Part shown: in pieces, positions 6,556-13,600 of the stretch
Numbering within the stretch: position 1 is the stretch's first letter
Layout: each line of letters opens with the position of its first letter
Origin: Acidimicrobiales bacterium
GTDB lineage: Bacteria > Actinomycetota > Acidimicrobiia > Acidimicrobiales > Bog-793
NCBI GenBank assembly: GCA_030037405.1
Contig: JASHRK010000220.1
Location: 1-13,778 of the forward strand
Length of the DNA stretch: 13,778 nucleotides
Reading direction: 5' to 3'
Position numbers and translations under genes: made by a program
The notes under the pieces: model-generated
What the model was told of the DNA's origin: nothing
Database searches by the model: none
Seen by the model: the letters and a program-made list of their open reading frames with translations, nothing else

Positions 6556-7188
6556 TCAGGCGGCGATGCGGGTCTGCGAAGCCGTCTCGGCGACAGGAAC
6601 CTGCGTGCCCGGCCGCGTCATCATGGCGACCCCCATGGCGATGCCTCCGAGCAGCCCGAGAAGGACGCCGGGGCCGAGGGAGCAGCCGACCCAGTACGCC
6701 AGCTCGTGGAGCGCCCCGGCCGGGCGGATCGGCACGCTGTGATCGAGCACCCGCCAGGCGAAGGGACCGATGGCGAGCCATGCGCCGCTGCAGGCGACGA
6801 GGAAGCCCGCCCATATCGGCCCGATCTTCGCCATGCCCCGGCGGGCAAAGGGGGCGGCGGACATCATCATGAGCCCGAGCAGCACCGCCGCGCCCCCGCC
6901 GACGAGCCAGATGACGGCGTGGGAGAGGTTCCACACCCATGCCCCCGTGCCCGTGGCGTTGAACCCGAACTCCGGCCCGACGAAAGGCACTATGCCTGCC
7001 CAGGCTCCGAGCAGCATCGTCAGGAAGCCGATCGTGGCGAGACCTGCTCCTGCGCCGGGGTTGGGGTTGCGGTTGCGCCTGGCGTTGGCGTTGGCGCCGG
7101 ACACGACGGGTGCGGGGCTGGGTACGACCGTCGGTTCCATGACAGGAGACTCCTCCTCCTGGACGGGTTGTCGTGATCTCTTGAACAT
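6556..7188 (-). CDS. Four-helix membrane protein with two SPW-like repeats
   Basis: This 210-residue integral membrane protein of unknown function has a polar N-terminal tail of about 50 residues (acidic/Pro-rich, then Asn-X repeats) followed by four hydrophobic helices, roughly at 50–72, 85–108, 120–142 and 160–186. Two halves share a pattern: GAWAGIVPF in the first helix and GAWLAIGPF in the third, each followed by a loop and a Gly-rich helix containing VLLGL. This resembles the SPW repeat (Trp…Gly-x-Trp…Pro) of small actinobacterial membrane proteins, so an internal duplication is likely. The ATG at 7188 is chosen because GGAGGT lies 7 bases upstream; an ATG at 7209 would add MTEEVES and has only a weak site. 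No catalytic residues are evident. It converges with the decarboxylase gene and diverges from the tyrosine-catabolic operon, and neither suggests a role. Confidence 0.75.
   Translation of the reverse strand: MFKRSRQPVQEEESPVMEPTVVPSPAPVVSGANANARRNRNPNPGAGAGLATIGFLTMLLGAWAGIVPFVGPEFGFNATGTGAWVWNLSHAVIWLVGGGAAVLLGLMMMSAAPFARRGMAKIGPIWAGFLVACSGAWLAIGPFAWRVLDHSVPIRPAGALHELAYWVGCSLGPGVLLGLLGGIAMGVAMMTRPGTQVPVAETASQTRIAA
7057..7098. repeat. Hexanucleotide tandem repeat encoding Asn-X dipeptides
   Basis: Seven hexamers follow each other: GGGGTT twice, GCGGTT, GCGCCT, GGCGTT twice, GGCGCC. On the coding (minus) strand they give an Asn at nearly every second residue (NANARRNRNPNP) in the cytosolic or tail part of the membrane protein just before its first helix. 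Confidence 0.8.
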
Positions 7189-7195
7189 CGACTCG

Positions 7196-7201
7196 ACCTC
7201 C
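7196..7201 (-). promoter_or_regulatory. Ribosome binding site of the SPW-like membrane protein
   Basis: GGAGGT on the minus strand, 7 bases before the ATG at 7188; favours this start over the ATG at 7209. Confidence 0.65.
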
Positions 7202-7219
7202 TCTGTCATGTGTCACCTA

Positions 7220-7234
7220 CCCGCCGATCGCGGG
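7220..7234. promoter_or_regulatory. Dyad in the divergent gap upstream of HPD
   Basis: CCCGC (7220–7224) and GCGGG (7230–7234) form a 5-bp dyad around CGATC, in the 102-base gap between the membrane-protein gene and the HPD gene. It could be an operator for either gene; a 5-bp dyad in GC-rich DNA is weak evidence. No convincing -35/-10 pair is visible. Confidence 0.2.
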
Positions 7235-7273
7235 CAGCATGCGAGCCGGGGACGATATGGTCACTCCTGGAGC

Positions 7274-7282
7274 AAAGGAGGT
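7274..7282 (+). promoter_or_regulatory. Ribosome binding site of the HPD gene
   Basis: AAAGGAGGT, 8 bases before the GTG at 7291. It decides for this GTG rather than the in-frame GTG at 7210, which has no such site. Confidence 0.85.
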
Positions 7283-7290
7283 ACTTGCCT

Positions 7291-8442
7291 GTGAGCGCTA
7301 CGACCACTCCGGCTCCGAGCGAGGCGAGCACCAGCCGCCATCGAGCCGAAGGCGATCCTCTCGACCTGGAGGCAGTCGATGCCATCGAGCTCTGGGTGGG
7401 GAACGCCCTTCAGGCAGCACACTTCTACCGGACGGGATGGGGATTCGAGCTCGTCGGCTACGCAGGGCCGGAGACTGGCGTCCGTGACAGCTGCTCGTAC
7501 CTTCTCGAGCAGGGAAAGCTCCGTCTCGTCGTGACGGCCTCGCTGCGGGAGGGCACCGAGATCGCCCGCCACGTGGCCCGCCACGGAGACGGTGTACGTG
7601 ACCTCTCGTTGCGGGTGGCCGACGCCGCCGGCACCTTCGAGGCCGCCGTCCGGCGTGGAGCCGTTCCCGTCCGTGCTCCATGGGAGGAGAGCGACGGCTG
7701 CGGCGTGATCCGCCGGGCGACCATCGCCGCCTACGGCGAGACCGTTCACACCTTCGTCGAGCGCCGCCAGTACGGCGGCGTGCACGCGCCCGGCTACGAG
7801 CCCCGCGCCACCGTGCCCGACCCTCTTCCCCCGGTCGGCGCTCTCGACTTCGATCACTCCGTCGCCAACGTCGAGCTGAACCGCATGGACTTCTGGGTGG
7901 GTTTCTACGAGAAGGTGCTCGGGTTCAGCCTGGTGCAGGGCTTCACCGACGAGGACATCTCGACGGAGTACTCCGCCCTCATGTCGAAGGTCGTCTCGGA
8001 CGGGGTAGGGAGGATCAAGTTCCCGATCAACGAGCCGGCGCCGGGCAAGAAGAAGAGCCAGGTCGACGAGTACCTCGACTTCTACGGCGGGCCGGGCGTG
8101 CAGCACATCGCCATCGCGACCGGCGACATCGTGGCGTCGGTGGCCGCCCTCGAGACACGCGGCATCGAGTTCATGCGAGTGCCGGCGACCTACTACGAGG
8201 AGCTGAGGGAGCGTCTCGCCGATCTCGAGCTCGACGTCGACGCCTTGGAGCGCCACGGGATCCTCGCCGACCGCGACGACGAGGGCTACCTCCTGCAGAT
8301 CTTCTCCCGCATGAACCAGGACCGCCCGACCGTCTTCTTCGAGCTCATCGAGCGGCGCGGTTCGCGCGGCTTCGGCAACGGCAACTTCAAAGCCCTCTTC
8401 CTGGCGCTCGAGCGCGAGCAGGCGCGGCGGGGGAACCTCTGA
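7291..8442 (+). CDS. hpd: 4-hydroxyphenylpyruvate dioxygenase
   Basis: This 383-residue non-haem Fe(II) enzyme converts 4-hydroxyphenylpyruvate and O2 to homogentisate and CO2, the second step of tyrosine breakdown. It has the two-domain vicinal-oxygen-chelate layout: an N-terminal structural half and a C-terminal catalytic half. The iron triad is visible as H189 in FDHSVANVE, H272 in VQHIAIAT and E351 in FFELIERRG. The C-terminal substrate-gating helix GFGNGNFKALF is intact. Length is normal for bacterial HPDs. The GTG at 7291 follows a strong ribosome site. The stop overlaps the next start by one base (TGATG), so the homogentisate dioxygenase gene is translated in concert. The first 25 residues are Ser/Thr/Ala-rich and probably disordered. 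Confidence 0.96.
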   Translation: MSATTTPAPSEASTSRHRAEGDPLDLEAVDAIELWVGNALQAAHFYRTGWGFELVGYAGPETGVRDSCSYLLEQGKLRLVVTASLREGTEIARHVARHGDGVRDLSLRVADAAGTFEAAVRRGAVPVRAPWEESDGCGVIRRATIAAYGETVHTFVERRQYGGVHAPGYEPRATVPDPLPPVGALDFDHSVANVELNRMDFWVGFYEKVLGFSLVQGFTDEDISTEYSALMSKVVSDGVGRIKFPINEPAPGKKKSQVDEYLDFYGGPGVQHIAIATGDIVASVAALETRGIEFMRVPATYYEELRERLADLELDVDALERHGILADRDDEGYLLQIFSRMNQDRPTVFFELIERRGSRGFGNGNFKALFLALEREQARRGNL

Positions 8443-9629
8443 TGCCCTACTACCGGCGTGTAGGAGATGTCCCGGCGAAACGCCACACCGCCTACCCCAA
8501 CCCCTCCTCCCCCTCACGGCTGCTGCCCGAGGAGCTCATGGGCGTCAACGGTTTCGCCGAAGAGAGCGCCCTCCTCTACCACCTATCGGCGCCGACGGCG
8601 ATCGTCGCCGCCGAAGCCGTCGAGTCGGAGCCCGAGCGTTTGCACGGCAATTCCCCGCTCCTTCCCCGGCATCTGCGGCTCCATCGCTTGAAGGAGGGGG
8701 GCGACCCCGTGACCGGCCGCCGCCTGGTTCTCGCCAACGACGACGTGCGCATCTCCTACGCCGTCGCCACCGAGTCGAGCCCTCTCACAAGGAACGCCGC
8801 CGGGGACGAGCTCGCCTACGTCGAGTCCGGCTCGGCTGTCCTCGAGACGGTGTTCGGCTCCATCGCCCTCGCCGAGGGCGACTACGTCGTCATACCCGCC
8901 TCCACCACCCATCGCTGGGCGCTGCCGGACGGCGCCGCCTCGGGTGCGGCTCCCGTCCTGCGCCTCCTCCTCGCCGAGGCCCGCGGTCATGTGACCGTTC
9001 CCGCCCGCTACCTGTCCTCCCGCGGCCAGCTGAAGGAGGGAGCGCCCTTTTCCGAGCGTGACGTGCGCGGTCCCGAGAGCCCCCTCGTCGTCGATGGCGA
9101 AGAGGTCGAGGTGCTCGTGCGCCATCGCACGGGAACGACGAGGTACGTCTACGCCCGGCACCCCTTCGACGTCGTCGGGTGGGACGGCTGCCTCTACCCT
9201 TGGGCTCTCTCGATCCATGACTTCGAGCCGATCGTCGGGCGCGTGCACCAGCCACCGCCCGTCCACCAGACCTTTGCCGGGCCCGGCTTCGTCGTCTGCT
9301 CGTTCGTGCCGCGGCCCTTCGACTTCGGCACGAACGCCATACCCGTGCCGTACAACCACAGCAACGTCGACTCCGACGAGGTCCTCTTCTACTGCGCCGG
9401 CGACTTCATGAGCCGGGCCGGCTCGGGGATAGAGGAAGGCTCGATGTCGCTCCACCCTTCGGGCTTCATCCACGGCCCGCAACCTGGAAGCGTCGAACGG
9501 GCGATCGGCCAGCCGGGGACAGACGAGCTGGCCGTCATGATCGACACCTTCAAGCCGCTCGCTCTCGGTCAGGCTGCGCTCGACGTCGAGGACGAGGCGT
9601 ACGCCTGGAGCTGGGCCCGCACCACCTGA
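8442..9629 (+). CDS. hmgA: Homogentisate 1,2-dioxygenase (short actinobacterial type)
   Basis: This 395-residue cupin-fold Fe(II) enzyme is predicted to open the ring of homogentisate to 4-maleylacetoacetate, the step after HPD. Recognisable are the N-terminal MPYYRRVGDVPAKRHT and LLPEELMG segments and the metal-site region YNHSNVDSDE (H306, with E313 as candidate ligand) followed by SLHPSGFIHGP (H338, H344). It is about 40–50 residues shorter than the mammalian and Pseudomonas enzymes (about 430–445), as is common in the short bacterial subgroup, and the His-to-acid spacing differs from the human H335/E341 pair. It could therefore act on a related gentisate-like substrate, but the overlap with the HPD gene makes homogentisate by far the most likely. 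There is no clear Shine-Dalgarno; translation is probably coupled through TGATG. No maleylacetoacetate isomerase or fumarylacetoacetase follows. Confidence 0.9.
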   Translation: MPYYRRVGDVPAKRHTAYPNPSSPSRLLPEELMGVNGFAEESALLYHLSAPTAIVAAEAVESEPERLHGNSPLLPRHLRLHRLKEGGDPVTGRRLVLANDDVRISYAVATESSPLTRNAAGDELAYVESGSAVLETVFGSIALAEGDYVVIPASTTHRWALPDGAASGAAPVLRLLLAEARGHVTVPARYLSSRGQLKEGAPFSERDVRGPESPLVVDGEEVEVLVRHRTGTTRYVYARHPFDVVGWDGCLYPWALSIHDFEPIVGRVHQPPPVHQTFAGPGFVVCSFVPRPFDFGTNAIPVPYNHSNVDSDEVLFYCAGDFMSRAGSGIEEGSMSLHPSGFIHGPQPGSVERAIGQPGTDELAVMIDTFKPLALGQAALDVEDEAYAWSWARTT

Positions 9630-9654
9630 GACCGAGCCGCCTGAGACCGAGCCG
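9625..9654. repeat. 15-bp perfect direct repeat across the HGD stop codon
   Basis: CCTGAGACCGAGCCG occurs twice head to tail (9625–9639 and 9640–9654). The first copy contains the TGA stop of the homogentisate dioxygenase gene. The duplication fills most of the 34-base gap between this gene and the convergent PHP gene. No terminator hairpin is evident in the gap. Confidence 0.9.
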
Positions 9655-9663
9655 CCTCACTCC

Positions 9664-10683
9664 TCAGCGCGACGCCGCCCACGCCAGGAGTTCGCCGGCC
9701 GATCGAGCATTCATGACGAGCTCCGGCCCGATCCCGGCCCCGAGAGCCTGCTCGCATCCGAGCTCCTGCCACTCGAGCTGGCCGGGGGCGTGAGCGTCGG
9801 TGTCTATCGTGAAGACGCAGCCGGCGGCGAGCGCCCGGGCCAAGAGGTCCGGCGGCGGGTCACGACGCTCAGGGCGGGAGTTGATCTCGACGGCGGTGCC
9901 CGTCCGGGCACAGGCGCCGAAAACGGCCTCCGGGTCGAACTGCGACTGCGGGCGGCCCCGCCCCACGATGAGACGCCCGGTGCAGTGCCCGAGGATGTCG
10001 ACGTGAGGGCTCTCGATCGCTCTTACCATGCGTCTCGTCATCTCCCGGGAGTCCATCCGGAGCTTCGAGTGCACGCTTGCGACGACGACGTCGAGGCGGC
10101 CGAGCAGGTCCTCGCTCTGGTCGAGAGCGCCGTCCTCGAGAATGTCGACCTCGATGCCGGTGAGGAGGCGCCAGGGAGCCATCTCCTCGTTCACCTCGGC
10201 CACGACCTCGAGCTGCTCGCGCAACCGCTTGGCGTCGAGGCCGTGGGCGACCGTGAGCCTCGGCGAGTGATCGGTGAGTACGAGGTACTCGTGGCCGAGC
10301 GCTCGGGCGGCCTCGGCCATCTCCCGGATAGGGCTCCCGCCGTCGGACCAGTCCGAGTGGGAATGGCAGTCTCCCCTGAGCGCTCCCCGCAGCGCCGCGA
10401 CCTCGCCGCTCGGTGGAGGCGGCTGCGCCCCTTCTAGCTCCTGCAGGTAGGCGGGGACACCCCCGGCCAGCGCCTCGGATATCACCTTTGCGGTCGTGTC
10501 GCCCACGCCGTCTATCTCCTTCAGCTTCCCCCTGGAGGCAAGGTCGAGGAGTCTCGCGGGATCGGTCGCCTCCACTCCGGCCGCCGCCCGTCGAAACGCA
10601 CGCACCTTGTACGTCTCGCCCCCACCTCGCTCGAGGAGGTAGGCGACCCGGCGGAGTGCTTCGGCAGGTCTCAGCTCACTCAC
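9664..10683 (-). CDS. PolX-like HhH + PHP phosphoesterase lacking the polymerase domain
   Basis: This 339-residue protein combines an N-terminal helix-hairpin-helix domain of the bacterial PolX type (about 1–85; hairpin IDGVGDTTAKVI at 57–68) with a C-terminal PHP metallo-phosphoesterase (about 103–330). Metal ligands visible in the PHP part are H107 and H109 (CHSHSDWSDG), D138-H139, E178, H205, H233, D296 and H298. Bacterial PolX (about 570 residues) has an HhH, a nucleotidyltransferase palm/thumb and a PHP exonuclease; here the palm is absent. A DNA-directed exonuclease or phosphatase in repair is the likely role; histidinol-phosphatase-type activity is the alternative, though the HhH argues for DNA. 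The GTG start lies inside the end of the ABC transporter gene with an 8-base overlap (GTGAGTGA), so the two are co-transcribed. No good Shine-Dalgarno is seen. Confidence 0.85.
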   Translation of the reverse strand: MSELRPAEALRRVAYLLERGGGETYKVRAFRRAAAGVEATDPARLLDLASRGKLKEIDGVGDTTAKVISEALAGGVPAYLQELEGAQPPPPSGEVAALRGALRGDCHSHSDWSDGGSPIREMAEAARALGHEYLVLTDHSPRLTVAHGLDAKRLREQLEVVAEVNEEMAPWRLLTGIEVDILEDGALDQSEDLLGRLDVVVASVHSKLRMDSREMTRRMVRAIESPHVDILGHCTGRLIVGRGRPQSQFDPEAVFGACARTGTAVEINSRPERRDPPPDLLARALAAGCVFTIDTDAHAPGQLEWQELGCEQALGAGIGPELVMNARSAGELLAWAASR

Positions 10684-13600
10684 GCGGGCCCACGCTCCCG
10701 CCGCCTGTCCCGCTGCCTGTCCCGCTGCCTGCCATGTCGAACGCCTCCCACATAGATGCGTACCGTCCCCCCCGGGCCACGAGGTCGTCGTGCGACCCGG
10801 ACTCGACGACTTGCCCGTGGTCCAGGACCACGATGCGGTCCGCCGCCCGCGCCGTCTGCAACCTGTGGGCGATCATGATCGTCGTGCGCCCGGCCGCCAC
10901 CGACCGCATGGCGGCGGCCACCCTCGCCTCGGTCGCTAGGTCGAGCTGGGATGTCGCCTCGTCGAGGAGGAGGACGGCCGGGTGAACGAGCTCGGCTCGG
11001 GCGAGGGCGAGAAGCTGGCGCTGGCCGGCCGAAAGCGACCTGCCCCGCTCTGCCAGCTCGTGCTCGTAGCCGCCTGCGAGAGAGGTGATGAACTCGTGCG
11101 CTCCGACGGCTCGCGCGGCCGCCTCGACCTCGGCGTCGGATGCCTCGGGCCGCCCGTAGGCGATGTTGTCGCGCACGTTCCCCGTGAAGAGGAACGCCTC
11201 TTGGGGCACGTAGCCGAGTTGCCGGCGGAACGAGGCGAGGTCGACCGACTTGAGGTCGTGCCCGTCCGCACGCACCGAGCCCTCGTCGGGATCGTAGAAA
11301 CGTGCCATCAGCTTCACCATCGTCGACTTCCCCGCTCCCGTCTCGCCGACGAGCGCCACCGTCTCGCCCGCCTCGACGGCGAGGTCGATGCCCCGCAAGG
11401 CCTCCGGCGGCTTCCTCGCTTCGGCGTCGATCGCCTGGACGTAGTGAGGGTCGCGGGGGCCCCGGGGAGGCGCCCCGTTCGACCCTGCTGTCGACATCGG
11501 CGCCGTCGGGTAGGAGAAACGCACCTGCTCGAACCGAACGTCCCCCTGCAACCGCCCGGTCGGCACGGGGTCGAGCGCCTCCGGCGTGAGCGTGTCCAAC
11601 ACCATCAGGTCGCCGATGCGCCGCATGGAGACACGGGTCTGCTGCCAGGAGTCGAAGACTTGGGAGAGCTGCTGGATCGGCGAGAAGAAGAGGTCTATGT
11701 ACAAGATGAAGGCGATGAGGGCGCCGCTCGACAACCTCCCCGACGTCACGAGCCCCGCGCCCACCCCGAGGATGATGGCATCGGCGCAGCCGGCGAGGAA
11801 CTGGGACACGAAGGGGAAGTAGACGGCGACGAGCCGCTGGGCGGCGACGCGTGCCTCGAGGTAGTCGTTGCCCAAGCGGTGGAACCGCTTTTTCGTCTCT
11901 GCCTCGTGCACGAAGGCCTGCGACTCGCGCACGCCCGAGAGGCTCTCTTGGAAGTCTGCGTTGACGATGGCGATCCGGTCCCGGGCACGGTCGTAGAGGA
12001 CGACGGCCTTGCGCCGGAAGACGACCGTGGCGAAGACGAGCGGGATCGTCACCGTCAGGGTGAAGAGACCCAAGTCGGCGTTGATGACGACGAGAGCGAT
12101 CCCCACCCCGACGAAGGTCACGATGGCGACGAGAGCCGAGAGGAGCCCGTTCTCGATGAGCGACTCGAACTGATCGACGTCGGTCGTCATCCGGGTCATG
12201 ATGCGGCCGGCCATCTCCTGCTCGTAGTAGTCGAGGGAGAGGCGTTGCAGCTGCGCCCAGATGCGGATGCGGAGCGACATCATGATCCGCTGGGCCGCCT
12301 TGCCCGTGACGAAGGTCTCGCCGATCTCGTCGAGGAGATCGGAGAGGGTCACGGCGAGGAAGATGGCCGAGGTCACAAAGAGCACGACCTTCGACCCCGT
12401 GGCGACGCCCGAGTCGATCCCCTCCTTCACGAGGACGGGACCGGCCAAGGTGAAGAGGCCGTCTATGACCACGAAAAGAAGGCCGAGGAGCAACGGGCGC
12501 CGGAACTCCGAGATGAGCTGTCGCAGGCTGAAGTGCCGCTCATGTCGAGACTCCTGCTCGACGTCGACCTCCGGGAAGTCGCGGATCGGCCGGAGAGCTT
12601 CCACACGGGAAAGAAGCTCGGGGGTCGGGGCAAGGTTGAGCCGCCAGCTTCCACCTCCTCCTCGCCCGAGCCCGGCTCCCAGGCTGGGGGCCCGATGGGT
12701 GACGGCACGGGCCGTCGGCGTAGTCGCCCTGGCTCCGGCCACCAGAGCCGGTGGCGTAGCCGGCACAGCGCCCGGCGCCTCCCCTCCGTCGGCGCTCCCG
12801 TCCGGCACGAAGGCCGGCGCCGTCTTGGCGGCGAGCGCCTCGATGGAGCCTGCCGCCGCCTTCCCGTCCTCCTCCGTCGTCTCGAGACCGGAGAGGAGAG
12901 CGCGATAACGCGAGCTTCGCGCCGTGAGCTCCTCGTGCGTCCCCGACTCGACGGCCCTTCCGTCCTCCATCACGACGATGCGGTCGGCGAGTCGCAGGGT
13001 CGAACGCCTGTGCGCCACGAGCAGCGTCGTCCGCCCCGCCATCATCGTGCGCAAGGCGTGGTGGATCGACTCTTCGACCTTGGCGTCGACGGCGCTCGTG
13101 GCGTCGTCGAGGACAAGGACACGGGGGTCGTAGAGGAACATCCGGGCAAGGGCGATGCGCTGCCGCTGCCCCCCCGAGAGGTTGAGCCCTCTCTCGCCCA
13201 CCACCGTGTCGTAGCCGCGAGGCAGCTCGCTCGCGAATCCGTGCGCTTGGGCGAGCCTCGCCGCCGCCTCGATCTCGTCCTCGGACGCATCCGGTCGCCC
13301 GTAGGCGATGTTGTCCCGCACCGACTCGGAGAAAAGGAAGCTCTCCTCGAAGACGAAGCCGACCTGGCGCCGGAGCGACGCGAGCGTCAAGGTCCTCACG
13401 TCGTGGCCGTCAACCGAGACGCTCCCCTCGGTCGCTTCGTAGAAACGTCCCAGCATCAACGCCACCGTCGACTTCCCGCTCCCGCTCGCACCGACCAACG
13501 CGACGCGCTCGCCAGGAGCGATGTGCAGGTCGAAGCCGTCGAGGACGCGGGGACCAGAAGGGTAGGAGAAGACCACGTCGCGGAAGTCGATCGCCCCTGC

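Noticed and set aside
7210..7290. GTG at 7210 as HPD start
   Set aside because: It lacks a ribosome site and its residues match no HPD N-terminus; the GTG at 7291 has AAAGGAGGT at ideal distance.
7680..8441. Plus-strand in-frame extension upstream of the homogentisate dioxygenase start
   Set aside because: It is an Arg-rich out-of-frame reading of the HPD gene; the dioxygenase family begins at MPYYRR (8442).
7261..8517. Long minus-strand open frame opposite HPD
   Set aside because: Antisense shadow of a gene whose iron ligands and ribosome site are evident; composition follows the third-codon GC pattern of the sense strand.
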